From positions 1 to 57,451 of the forward strand of contig NZ_VDUZ01000055.1 in NCBI RefSeq assembly GCF_008039615.1: a DNA stretch of 57,451 bases. The letters are read 5' to 3'. Position 1 is the first letter of the stretch; each line of letters begins with the position of its first letter. The DNA is from Vineibacter terrae (GTDB taxonomy: Bacteria; Pseudomonadota; Alphaproteobacteria; Reyranellales; Reyranellaceae). The position numbers and the translations under genes are program-made. A model generated the notes under the pieces. The model ran no database searches and was not told the DNA's origin. It saw nothing but the letters and a program-made list of their open reading frames with translations. Below are positions 1-9,102 of this stretch, piece after piece.

Positions 1-127
1 GCAAAAAATCGGTCTGACGATCAACTTGGCGGAAATTACTCATCACAACCACGCTGGCTCGAGCCAATATCAACCCTCGATAATGAATCTCATTCCAGCT
101 CTCGGCTCAAGTCCGACAGGCTGCTAG
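1..127. other. Non-coding, AT-richer sequence abutting the broken phosphate transporter
   Basis: About half of these bases are A or T, against about one third in the rest of the window, and no frame here continues the phosphate transporter that begins at 128. A TAG at 125-127 lies in frame immediately before the first recognisable transporter codon. I see no gene, promoter or RNA. The stretch could be foreign DNA joined by a rearrangement, or low-quality sequence at a contig end; the sequence alone cannot separate these. Confidence 0.5.
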
Positions 128-1262
128 TATCTCGGCCTGCCGGCGTCGAGCTCGCATACCCTGATCGGGTCGGTGATCGGCGTCGGTGTCGCGAACCAGC
201 TCATGGCGCCGGCGGCAGCGCCACCAGCGGCGTCGACTGGGCCCAGGCGACCAGCATCGGCTGGTCGCTGCTGCTGTCGCCGATCGTCGGCTTCTTCGCT
301 GCCGCCCTGCTGCTGCTGGCGCTGAAGGTCGTGGCGCGCCGGCCCGAGCCGAGCTCTACCAGGAACCCAAGGGCAACCAGCCGCCCCCGTGGTGGATCCG
401 CAGCCTCCTGGTGCTGACCTGCACGGGCGTGAGCTTCGCTCACGGCTCGAACGACGGACAGAAGGGCATGGGCCTGATCATGTTGATCCTGATCGGCACG
501 GTGCCGACCGCCTATGCCCTGAACCGGGCCGTGCCGGATAGCCATGTCACGCAGTTCCGGGCCATCTCGCAGGCGACGCAGCAGTCGCTGATGCCCTACG
601 CCAAGGGTGCCGAAGCGCCGGCCGACTACCGCGAGGGCGTGGCGGCCTATGTGCGCTCGCATGAGCTGACGCCGGCGACCATTCCGTCGCTGATCCGGCT
701 GATGGGCGATGCCGCGGACAACGTCGGCAAGTACGGCAGCCTGCGGGCCGTTCCGGCGGAAGCGGTGCAGAACGTGCGCAACGACATGTACCTGACGTCC
801 GAGGCGATCCGGCTGATGCAGAAGAGCGGCCAGCCGGCCTTCGACGTGGACACGACGAAGAACGTCGCCGCCTATCGCAAATCGCTCGACGAGGCGACGA
901 AGTTCATCCCGACCTGGGTCAAGGTCGCGGTCGCCATCGCACTCGGCCTGGGCACCATGGTCGGGTGGCGGCGCATCGTGATCACCGTGGGCGAGAAGAT
1001 CGGCAAGACGCACATGACCTACGCCCAGGGCGCGTCAGCCGAGGTGGTCGCGATGTCGACGATCGGCGCGGCCGACATGTTCGGCCTGCCGGTGTCGACG
1101 ACGCATGTCCTGTCGTCGGGCGTCGCCGGCACCATGGCGGCGAACAAGTCGGGCCTGCAATGGTCGACCGTGCGCAACCTGCTGATGGCCTGGGTGCTGA
1201 CGCTGCCGGCCGGCATCGTGCTGGCCGGCGGCCTGTACTTCCTGTTCCGGCACCTGTTCTAG
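128..1262 (+). pseudogene. PiT-family inorganic phosphate transporter, 5'-truncated with two frameshifts
   Basis: PiT (PHO4 family) proteins are inner-membrane phosphate permeases with duplicated halves. The first half is represented only by its end, GLPASSSHTLIGSVIGVG (134-187). The second half carries FAHGSNDGQKGMG and the matching GLPVSTTHVLSSGVAGT. The protein is spread over three frames: frame 2 up to about 210, frame 1 from 211 to about 349 (GVDWAQATSIGWSLLLSPIV), and frame 3 from about 351 (ELYQEPKGNQ) to the TAG at 1260-1262. Each change equals the loss of one base. The N-terminal membrane domain is absent and a stop precedes the homology. Either this is a true pseudogene or the contig end carries base-call errors. 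From 351 onward the frame is intact, with a loop of about 150 residues between membrane segments. Family assignment is secure; functional status is not. Confidence 0.85.
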
Positions 1263-1264
1263 CG

Positions 1265-1349
1265 CCCGAAATCGCAGCGAGGGATCTCCTGCGGCAAGGT
1301 GCAGGGTGCGCAATTTGCGGGAGATCCCTCGCTGCGCTCGGGATGACAG
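1265..1349. repeat. Dispersed palindromic repeat, GTCATCC family, copy 1
   Basis: Perfect 16-base arms at 1274-1289 and 1320-1335 flank a 30-base loop. The outer part of the left arm is degenerate. The right arm continues as GCTCGGGATGAC, matching the copy at 50379-50463 and, with C/T and G/A changes, the copy at 39897-40031. It lies between the convergent transporter remnant and hemA and could act as a bidirectional transcript end. Confidence 0.8.
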
Positions 1350-1425
1350 TTGCGGCTCACCTTCCGCCGATAGCCGGGGCGAGTGAAAGCGGTCGGGATG
1401 CCCGTGGTCCGGGTAGCGCCATTCC

Positions 1426-2652
1426 CTATGCCGCGGCCGGTCGGGTCAGGCCCAGCTCCTGCCAGACGTCCTGCAGCGCCACGACCAGCGCGTCCATCAA
1501 GGCGTCGTCGTGCATCGGCGACGGCGTGATCCGCAGCCGCTCGCCGCCGCGCGGCACGGTCGGGTAGTTGATCGGCTGGATGTAGATGCGGTGCCGCTCC
1601 AGCAGCAGGTCACTGGCGCGCTTGCACAAGGCGGCGTCGCCGACGAACACCGGCACGATATGGGTCTGCGAGGGCATCACCGGCAGGCCGGCCGCCAGCA
1701 ACCGGCGCTTCAGGCTGGTGGCCCGCTCCTGGTGCCGGGTGCGCAGCTCGGGGTGGGCGCGCACGTGGCGGACGCTGGCAAGCGCGCCGGCGGCGATGGC
1801 GGGTGGCATCGCCGAGCTGAAGATGAAGCCCGAGGCGTTGCTGCGCACGAAGTCGACAAGGGCGGTCGAGCCGGTGATGTAGCCGCCGACCACGCCGAAG
1901 CCCTTGGCCAGGGTGCCCTGGATGACGTCAAGGCGATGCATGAGGCCGTCGCGCTCGGCGACGCCGGCGCCGCCGGCGCCGTAAAGGCCCACGGCGTGCA
2001 CTTCGTCGAGATAGGTGAGCGCGCCGAAGGCGTCGGCGATGTCGCAGAAGTCGGCGATCGGTCCGATGTCGCCGTCCATGGAATACACCGACTCGAAGGC
2101 GATGATCTTGGGCGCCGCCGGGTCGGCATCGGCCAGCAGCGCGCGCAGATGCGCCACGTCGTTGTGCTGGAAGACGCGGCAGGCGGCACGGCTGTTGCGC
2201 ATGCCGGCGATCATCGAGGCATGGTTCAGCGCGTCGGAGAAGATCAGGCAGCCGGGCAGACGGGTCGCGAGCGTCGACAGCGTCGCCTCGTTGGCGACAT
2301 AGCCCGAGGTGAAGACCAGGGCCGCGTCCTTGCCGTGCAGCGCCGCCAGCTCGCGCTCGAGCTCGACATGCAGGTGGTTCGTGCCCGAGATGTTGCGGGT
2401 GCCCCCGGCGCCGGCGCCCTGCAGCGCCACCGCGTCACGCATCGCCTCGAGCACCACGGGATGGCTGCCCATGCCCAGGTAGTCGTTGCTGCACCAGACC
2501 ACAACCTCGCGGGGGGCGCCGACGGGCGGGCGGTACACGGCCAGCGGATAGCGGCCAGCCAGCCGCTCCAGATCGGCAAAGACGCGATACCGGCCCTCGC
2601 GACGCAGGCCGCCCAGCGCCTCGGCGAAGAACCGCTCGTAATCAAACCCCAT
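1426..2652 (-). CDS. hemA: 5-aminolevulinate synthase
   Basis: This PLP enzyme condenses glycine and succinyl-CoA to 5-aminolevulinate, the first step of the C4 haem/tetrapyrrole pathway used by alphaproteobacteria. The 408-residue protein has the normal family length. It shows the substrate-binding N-terminus ([15 protein letters not shown]), [18 protein letters not shown] with the cofactor Asp near 216, and [14 protein letters not shown] with the Schiff-base Lys at 250. I place the start at 2652 because GGGAG lies five bases upstream; an in-frame ATG at 2682 would add ten unlikely residues. The gene is monocistronic or a distal member behind the ABC genes (127-base gap), and a FNR/FixK-type box lies 100 bases upstream. 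Identification is firm; the related enzyme AONS lacks this close a fit. Confidence 0.95.
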   Translation of the reverse strand: MGFDYERFFAEALGGLRREGRYRVFADLERLAGRYPLAVYRPPVGAPREVVVWCSNDYLGMGSHPVVLEAMRDAVALQGAGAGGTRNISGTNHLHVELERELAALHGKDAALVFTSGYVANEATLSTLATRLPGCLIFSDALNHASMIAGMRNSRAACRVFQHNDVAHLRALLADADPAAPKIIAFESVYSMDGDIGPIADFCDIADAFGALTYLDEVHAVGLYGAGGAGVAERDGLMHRLDVIQGTLAKGFGVVGGYITGSTALVDFVRSNASGFIFSSAMPPAIAAGALASVRHVRAHPELRTRHQERATSLKRRLLAAGLPVMPSQTHIVPVFVGDAALCKRASDLLLERHRIYIQPINYPTVPRGGERLRITPSPMHDDALMDALVVALQDVWQELGLTRPAAA

Positions 2653-2751
2653 GGCGCTCTCCCGGCCGCCGCGTGTTTCCATGGCACGCGGTCTCTACCG
2701 TCTACAACGCTGTTCCGCCAGACAAATTCCGTCGCACCATGGGATCGGGCC

Positions 2752-2765
2752 TTGATCTGCGTCAA
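2752..2765 (-). promoter_or_regulatory. FNR/FixK-type box upstream of hemA
   Basis: TTGATCTGCGTCAA is a near-perfect dyad of the TTGAT-N4-ATCAA type, with one base off the symmetric consensus. It lies 100 bases upstream of the hemA ATG and outside any gene. FnrL/FixK control of hemA is known in Rhodobacter and Bradyrhizobium. A class II position (centre near -41.5) would put transcription start near 2717, with a weak -10-like GAATTT (minus strand) at 2729-2724. Assignment to hemA is inferred. Confidence 0.6.
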
Positions 2766-2779
2766 GGCGCCCCGGCGGC

Positions 2780-3871
<1,092 letters not shown>

Positions 3872-3878
3872 GGCCGGA

Positions 3879-4730
3879 CTACCCTTTCACCGAGCCGGTC
3901 AGGCCGGAGACGTAGTGTTCAACGAAGAACGAATAGACCATGGCGACCGGGATCGACCCCAGCAGCGCGCCAGCCATCAGCGGTCCCCAGAAGAAGACGT
4001 CGCCCCGGATCAGCTCGGAGGTGACGCCGACCGGCACGGTCTTCTCGCCGGGCGATGACAGGAACACCAGCGCGTAGATGAACTCGTTCCACGAGAGTGT
4101 GAAGGCAAAGATGCCGGCCGACAAGATGCCCGGGATCGCGACCGGGATGATGATGTAGAGCATCGCCTGCACCCGCGAGGCGCCGTCGATGCGGGCGCAC
4201 TCCTCGAGCTCCCGGGGCACGGCCTTGAAATAGCCCATCATCAGCCAGGTGCAGAACGGGATCAGGAATGTCGGATAGGTGAGGATCAGCGACCACGGCG
4301 TGTCGCCGAGCTTGAAGTTGCGGATGATCTCGGCCAGCGGGATGAACAGCAGGGTCTGGGGCACCAGGTAGGTGACGAAGATGCCGGTGCCCAGGCTGCC
4401 GGCGAAGGGGAAGTTGAGCCGCGACAGCGCATAGCCGGCCAGGACGCCGCAGAACAGCGAGATCACCGTCGAGATCGCGGCGATGAACATCGTGTTCCAC
4501 AGCCAGTCGGCGAACAGCGTCTCGTTGAACAGGTACTTGATGTGCTCGAGCGTCGGGTTGCTGGTCCAGAACGGCTGGTAGCGCGGCGAGTTCCACGGCT
4601 GGTACAGCTCGCCGTCGGGCCGGAACGTCGTGATCAGCATCCAGTAGAACGGGAACAGCAGCACGAACACGAACAGCGTCAGCGGGATGTAGAAGAAGAC
4701 CCACCGCCGCCAGGGCGCACCTTCGATCAT
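3879..4730 (-). CDS. Carbohydrate ABC transporter permease, MalG type
   Basis: This 283-residue inner-membrane permease of the CUT1 class starts with a cytoplasmic tail, then a first membrane span (VFFYIPLTLFVFVLLFPFYW) and five further predicted spans. The EAA loop that contacts the ATPase is visible as ELEECARIDGASRVQAMLYI, with the conserved G three residues after the A. It follows the MalF-type gene by three bases and precedes the ATPase gene by seven, so the three are surely co-transcribed. It would form the heterodimeric channel with the product of 4734-5666. Substrate unknown; sugars, polyols or glycerol phosphates are the usual range. Confidence 0.92.
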   Translation of the reverse strand: MIEGAPWRRWVFFYIPLTLFVFVLLFPFYWMLITTFRPDGELYQPWNSPRYQPFWTSNPTLEHIKYLFNETLFADWLWNTMFIAAISTVISLFCGVLAGYALSRLNFPFAGSLGTGIFVTYLVPQTLLFIPLAEIIRNFKLGDTPWSLILTYPTFLIPFCTWLMMGYFKAVPRELEECARIDGASRVQAMLYIIIPVAIPGILSAGIFAFTLSWNEFIYALVFLSSPGEKTVPVGVTSELIRGDVFFWGPLMAGALLGSIPVAMVYSFFVEHYVSGLTGSVKG

Positions 4731-4733
4731 GGA

Positions 4734-5666
4734 TCACCTGGTCTCGACACGGCGGATGTAGAGGAGCTGCACGATCACGATCAGCAGCAGGAAGGGGAAC
4801 ATCGCCAGCGATATCGCCGCGCCCTCCGACAGCAGCCCGGTGCCGATGCCGATCTGGTAGGCGTAGGTGGCGAACAGGTGCGTGGCGTTGGCCGGCCCGC
4901 CGCCGGTCATGACATAGACCAGCTGGAAGTCGGCGAAGGTCTGGATCACCGAGAACAGCACGACGACCATGGTCACCGGCAGCAGCAGCGGCCAGGTCAC
5001 GTACCAGAAGCGCTTCCAGGGCTTGGCGCCGTCGATGGCGGCGGCTTCCTGCAGCTCGGGGCTGATCGTCTGCAGGCCGGCCAGCAGGCTGATGGCGAAG
5101 AACGGGACCCCGCGCCAGATGTTGACGATGATGATCGAGGTCATCGCCAGGTCCGGATCGCCCAGCCAGTTGATGCGCCCCGTGATCAGGCCGAGCTTGA
5201 AGAGCGCCCAGTTGATGACGCTGAAGGTGGGGTCGAACATCCATTTCCAGGCAAAGGTCGACAGCACCGTTGGGATGATGAAGGGCAAGAGGATGGCGGC
5301 CCTGATATAGGCTTTGCCTTTGAAGTGCCGGTTCAGCAGCAGCGCCAGCCACAGTCCGAGGAACAGCTTGAAGACCGTCGTGACGCCTGTGTACCAGAAC
5401 GTGTTCCACACGGCCGTGCGGAAGATGCTGTCATTCCAGATCTTGTCGAAGTTCGCCAGGCCCACGAAGCCGCCCGACACGCCGACACGGTCGGCACTGA
5501 GCGACAGCAGCACGCCCTTCACGAAGGGGTAGGCGATGAACAGCCCGAGCAGCACTGCCGTTGGCAACAGCAGCGCGAAGGCAAGCCAGCGCTCGTCCTC
5601 CAGCACGCGGGTACGCGGGCGAGGTCTCTTCTGCCGGTCATCGACCGCGATTGCTATTGTCGCCAT
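4734..5666 (-). CDS. Carbohydrate ABC transporter permease, MalF type
   Basis: This 310-residue permease has a basic N-terminal tail followed by WLAFALLLPTAVLLGLFIAY and five more hydrophobic spans. The EAA loop reads ELQEAAAIDGAKPWKRFWYV. It pairs with the MalG-type permease downstream. A 112-base gap separates it from the binding-protein gene upstream, the usual arrangement in which the binding protein is made in excess. The ATG at 5666 is preceded by GAGAGC and gives an N-terminus of normal length. Assignment to the CUT1 permease family is clear; the ligand is not. Confidence 0.92.
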   Translation of the reverse strand: MATIAIAVDDRQKRPRPRTRVLEDERWLAFALLLPTAVLLGLFIAYPFVKGVLLSLSADRVGVSGGFVGLANFDKIWNDSIFRTAVWNTFWYTGVTTVFKLFLGLWLALLLNRHFKGKAYIRAAILLPFIIPTVLSTFAWKWMFDPTFSVINWALFKLGLITGRINWLGDPDLAMTSIIIVNIWRGVPFFAISLLAGLQTISPELQEAAAIDGAKPWKRFWYVTWPLLLPVTMVVVLFSVIQTFADFQLVYVMTGGGPANATHLFATYAYQIGIGTGLLSEGAAISLAMFPFLLLIVIVQLLYIRRVETR

Positions 5667-5778
5667 GGCATGCTCTCGAACTCGCCACGTTCAGGCCGCG
5701 ATCCGACCTCGGTAGACGCACCGGCCTGTTGGTGAATCGCGCTGCTTCCATCAGCCAGCACGACCTTTCACGGCCTTG

Positions 5779-7101
5779 TCAGATAAAGACCTTCTTGAGC
5801 TCGCCTTCGGCCCACTTGACAGCCTCTTCGGCGGGCGTGCCCTGCACCGCCTTGGCATACATGTCGGTGATGATGTACTTCGACAGTGCCTCGGCGGCCT
5901 TGGCGTTGGGCGGGCCGGCAAAGCCGGGCGCCTGGCCCAGGCGACCGGCGACCTTGTAGGGCGTCATCACCGGATCCTCGTTCCACACCTTGTGCTTCTC
6001 CCAGTCGGCCGTGCACGGGGTGGCGAAGCCCTTCTGGGAGATGAACCATTTCTCGTAGTTGCTGGTGGTATGGATCCACTTCAGCAGCTGCTTCGCGGCC
6101 GCCTGGTTCTTCGAGTACTTCATCAGCATGTGCGACTGCAGCAGATGGAACCCGAACTGTCCGGCTGGCCCCTTGGGCAGGGGGGCGTGCTGGATGTCCT
6201 TGTTCATCTGCGTGCCTTTTTCGGTGATGTACTGGTCGGGCTTGCGCAGGCTCTCGATGTAGATCGAAGCACCGTTGAGGGTGGCGGCGATGGTCTGCGA
6301 CAGGAAGGCCCGGTTGTTGTTGGTGTCGTCCCAGGCCAGGCCGCCTTCGTCATAGGCGTCCTTCCAGAAGCCGGCCATGAACTTCACCGACTCGATGGTC
6401 TCCTTGCTGTTGATCACGACCGTCTTGCCGTCCGCCTCGACCTCCTTGCCGCCCCAGGACCAGAGATAGGGATATGTGAAGGTCGGCGCGTCGCCAAACG
6501 TGTGGCCCAGCGTCTGGCCCAGCGGATGGCCCTTGGCCTTCAGCTTCTTGCCGACGTCGCGATAGGCCTCCCAGGTGTCCGGAAACGTCGTGGCGCCGAC
6601 CTCGTCGAGCCAGGACTTGCGGTAGGCGATCATGGCGCCGATCACGGCCCACGGCATGCCCATGAACATCTTGCCGTTGCTGCAGATCGAGCGTGCGTAC
6701 TTGTAAAGCCCGCCTTCCTTGCTGGACAGGTCCTCGGCCAGCTCGGTCATGTCGACGACGCTGTCGGCGTAGAGATAAGTCTGGTTGTTGAAGGCCATGA
6801 TCAGGTCGGGACCGGCGCCGGCCTGGATCGCGGCCGTCACGCGCGGCTGCAGGTCATTGCCGTTCACGGTCTCGAGGTTGATCTTCATGCCGAGCTCTTT
6901 TTCGGCAGCCGGCAGCATCTCCTTGCGCAGCAGGACATCCGATGCCGGGACGAAGTCGTTCCATTTCAGCCAATGCACCTGCTGCGTCTGGGCGTAAGCC
7001 GGCGCCTGGCCGCTCGCCAGGATCGCTGCCATGCCGCCGGTCTTCGCCAGCGCGGTACCCGCACCCGTGGCCCTCAGGAACTTGCGACGCGTCACCCGCA
7101 T
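5779..7101 (-). CDS. ABC transporter extracellular solute-binding protein, paralogue 1
   Basis: This is a periplasmic family 1 solute-binding protein of the sugar type, 440 residues. The N-terminus TRRKFLRATG is a twin-arginine signal (RR at 5-6) followed by an alanine/glycine-rich stretch ending APAYAQ, so export is probably by Tat. I choose the ATG at 7101 because GGGAGG precedes it; the frame stays open to 7143 but the extra residues look non-coding. It shares most of its sequence with the protein encoded just upstream (7275-8609), for example HWLKWNDFVPA, NNRAFLS and DMYAKAVQG, so the pair is a tandem duplication. It is the copy nearest the permeases and their likely partner. A short box 68 bases upstream is conserved with the other copy. 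Confidence 0.9.
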   Translation of the reverse strand: MRVTRRKFLRATGAGTALAKTGGMAAILASGQAPAYAQTQQVHWLKWNDFVPASDVLLRKEMLPAAEKELGMKINLETVNGNDLQPRVTAAIQAGAGPDLIMAFNNQTYLYADSVVDMTELAEDLSSKEGGLYKYARSICSNGKMFMGMPWAVIGAMIAYRKSWLDEVGATTFPDTWEAYRDVGKKLKAKGHPLGQTLGHTFGDAPTFTYPYLWSWGGKEVEADGKTVVINSKETIESVKFMAGFWKDAYDEGGLAWDDTNNNRAFLSQTIAATLNGASIYIESLRKPDQYITEKGTQMNKDIQHAPLPKGPAGQFGFHLLQSHMLMKYSKNQAAAKQLLKWIHTTSNYEKWFISQKGFATPCTADWEKHKVWNEDPVMTPYKVAGRLGQAPGFAGPPNAKAAEALSKYIITDMYAKAVQGTPAEEAVKWAEGELKKVFI

Positions 7102-7168
7102 GATGCCTGTCCTCCCTGTACGTTCTTGCTTTTTCGGAGGCAAGGGTTGGCTACCCTTGGCAGGGCGA

Positions 7169-7183
7169 CAAACGTATTCTTTG
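7169..7183 (-). promoter_or_regulatory. Conserved upstream box, copy A
   Basis: CAAACGTATTCTTTG, followed by CAAT, lies 68 bases upstream of the first binding-protein ATG. The same sequence with one change lies 70 bases upstream of the paralogue (8679-8693). The box is a short inverted repeat (CAAA...TTTG here, CAAAC...GTTTG in copy B) around GTATT. Conservation of sequence and distance suggests a promoter or operator carried along in the duplication; the regulator is unknown. Confidence 0.5.
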
Positions 7184-7274
7184 CAATACCTGATGAATCT
7201 GGTTCACCAGACGGCAACGGCCCGGGATCGCCACTACAACACGCCTGCGATGATGTGGCCCGTCGTTGGTCCAT

Positions 7275-8609
7275 TTACGCGCCGGTGCCGTAGACCTTCT
7301 TCACTTCGGCCTCCGCCCATTTGACCGCGTCCTCGGCACTCATGCCCTGCACCGCCTTGGCGTACATATCGACGATAATGTACTTGCTCAGAACCTCTGC
7401 CGCCTTCTGGCCGGCCGGTCCGGCGTGTCCGTACACCAGGCCTAGGCGGCCGGCGACACGGTAGGGCGCCATGACCGGATCTTCATCCCAGACCTTGTGA
7501 TTTTCCCAGCTCCTGGTCGGCCCGGTCGCGAACCCTTTTTGCACAACGAACCATTTCTCATAGACCGCGGGGGAATGGAACCAGCGCAGGAACTCCTTGG
7601 CCGCCTTCTGATTTTTCGAGTAGCCCATGACCATGTGATTCTGAAAGGGATGGACGCCGAATTGCCCGTGAGCCCCTCTCGGCAACGGCGCGTGCAGGAT
7701 GTCCGTCCTCATCTGCGCGCCAGAGTCGGTCTTGTACTGGTCGGGCTTGCGCAGCGCCTCGATGTAGATCGAGGCGCCATTCAGCGTCGAGCTGATGGTC
7801 CCTGACAGGAAGGCACGATTGTTGTTGCTGTCATCCCAGGCGAGCCCGCCTTCGTCGTGCGCCTCCTTCCAGAAGGCGGTCATGAACTTCACCGATTCAA
7901 TCGTCTCCTTGCTGTTGAGCTTGACGGTCTTGCCATCGGCCTCGACCTCGCGCCCGCCGAACGACCACATCAACGGATAGCAGAATGCCGGCGCATCGCC
8001 GACAGTGTGGCCCAACGACTGGCCGATCGGACGGCCGCGAGCCTTGAGCTTCCTGCCGGCCTCGCGATAGGCTTCCCAGGTTTCCGGGAACGTGGTCACG
8101 CCGATTTCGTCGAACCAGGACTTCCGATAGGCCACCATGGCTCCGATGATGCAGTAGGGCACCGCCACCCACTTCCTGCCATCATGTGACTGGGCTTTCG
8201 CCAAGTCGTAGAAGCCACCCTGGCTGGCGGCAAGCTCCTCGCAAACGTCGCTCACATCGACGCAGCTCTCGGCATAAAGCTGAGCATTGTTGTTGAATGC
8301 CATCGTGATGTCGGCGCCGGACTGTGACTGGATCGCCGCCGTCACCCGCGCCTGCAGGTCGTTGAGACCGATGGTTTCCAGGTTGATCTTGATCCCGAGG
8401 GCCTTCTCCGCCTCGCCCAGCAGCTGCCGGCGCAGGAGCTGGTCGCCGGCTGGCACGAAGTCATTCCACTTCAGCCAATGGATCTGGGTCGTCTGGGCGT
8501 AGGCTGGTGCCCGTCCGGTCGCAAGAATCGCGGCCAAGCCTCCGGTCTTGGCGACCGCAGCGCCGCCGCCCGTTGCCTGAAGCAGTTCACGTCGCGTGAT
8601 GCGCCTCAT
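7275..8609 (-). CDS. ABC transporter extracellular solute-binding protein, paralogue 2
   Basis: This 444-residue solute-binding protein closely resembles its downstream neighbour throughout. A twin-arginine signal (TRRELLQATGGG, RR at 6-7) ends APAYAQ. The start at 8609 has GGGAGG about eight bases upstream (GGGAGGAAATCG then ATG); the open frame reaches 8717 but that extension lacks support. It is the first gene of the transporter cluster, 173 bases from paralogue 1, and has its own copy of the conserved upstream box. Two binding proteins sharing one permease pair would widen ligand range or affinity. The sequence does not tell which ligand either binds; both keep an unusually similar C-terminal segment (KYIIVDMYAKAVQG). 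Confidence 0.9.
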   Translation of the reverse strand: MRRITRRELLQATGGGAAVAKTGGLAAILATGRAPAYAQTTQIHWLKWNDFVPAGDQLLRRQLLGEAEKALGIKINLETIGLNDLQARVTAAIQSQSGADITMAFNNNAQLYAESCVDVSDVCEELAASQGGFYDLAKAQSHDGRKWVAVPYCIIGAMVAYRKSWFDEIGVTTFPETWEAYREAGRKLKARGRPIGQSLGHTVGDAPAFCYPLMWSFGGREVEADGKTVKLNSKETIESVKFMTAFWKEAHDEGGLAWDDSNNNRAFLSGTISSTLNGASIYIEALRKPDQYKTDSGAQMRTDILHAPLPRGAHGQFGVHPFQNHMVMGYSKNQKAAKEFLRWFHSPAVYEKWFVVQKGFATGPTRSWENHKVWDEDPVMAPYRVAGRLGLVYGHAGPAGQKAAEVLSKYIIVDMYAKAVQGMSAEDAVKWAEAEVKKVYGTGA

Positions 8610-8678
8610 CGATTTCCTCCCGTCGTGTTTTTGCTTCGTTCTCGACGGGCAGAGTTGGCCGCGGGCTGCAGGTCGACA

Positions 8679-8693
8679 CAAACGTATTGTTTG
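8679..8693 (-). promoter_or_regulatory. Conserved upstream box, copy B
   Basis: CAAACGTATTGTTTG is a perfect 5-5-5 inverted repeat 70 bases upstream of the paralogue 2 start. It is followed by CAAT as in copy A, and weaker similarity continues for about 20 further bases. It is the likely control site of the whole transporter operon; function is inferred from conservation alone. Confidence 0.5.
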
Positions 8694-8762
8694 CAATTCC
8701 GATTGAATTCCGTTCATCGGCGATGGCGGCTGGGCAGGGCCAACACGCAGGGTTGGCGTCTG

Positions 8763-9092
8763 TCAATCGACGATGAACAGGCGCGCGCCGGTGATCGAGC
8801 GCGAGCGATGCGGCTCGGCGCCGTCGGCGACCTGGTAGCTCATCCCGGGCCGCAGCACCGCCACCCGGCCGTCCTTGAGCTCGGTCAGCAGCTCGCCTTC
8901 GAGGCACAGCAGGATGTGGCCTTTCTCGCACCAGTGGTCGGCGAGGTAGCCGGGCGTGTACTCGACCATGCGCACGCGGATATCGCCGAACTGGCAGGTG
9001 CGCCACAGGGCCTTGCCGGTCTCGCCGGGATGCTCCGTGGGCGCGATCGCCGACCAATCGGTGGTGCCGAAGGGGATGGCGGACATCTTCAT
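8763..9092 (-). CDS. Small cupin-fold protein (DHCW-motif type)
   Basis: This single-domain cupin has 109 residues. The core GYLADHWCEKGHILLCLEGE carries histidines in the usual cupin metal positions plus the Asp-His-Trp-Cys cluster that names the DHCW-motif family. The second cupin motif is around PGMSYQVADG. The start at 9092 follows GAGG; an open frame upstream to 9296 is a shadow of the MFS gene. The gene begins ten bases after the MFS stop, so the two are co-transcribed and may act on the same small molecule. Catalytic activity is unknown; it may be an isomerase, a dioxygenase-like enzyme or a binding protein. Confidence 0.8.
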   Translation of the reverse strand: MKMSAIPFGTTDWSAIAPTEHPGETGKALWRTCQFGDIRVRMVEYTPGYLADHWCEKGHILLCLEGELLTELKDGRVAVLRPGMSYQVADGAEPHRSRSITGARLFIVD

Positions 9093-9102
9093 GGCGAGGA
9101 CC

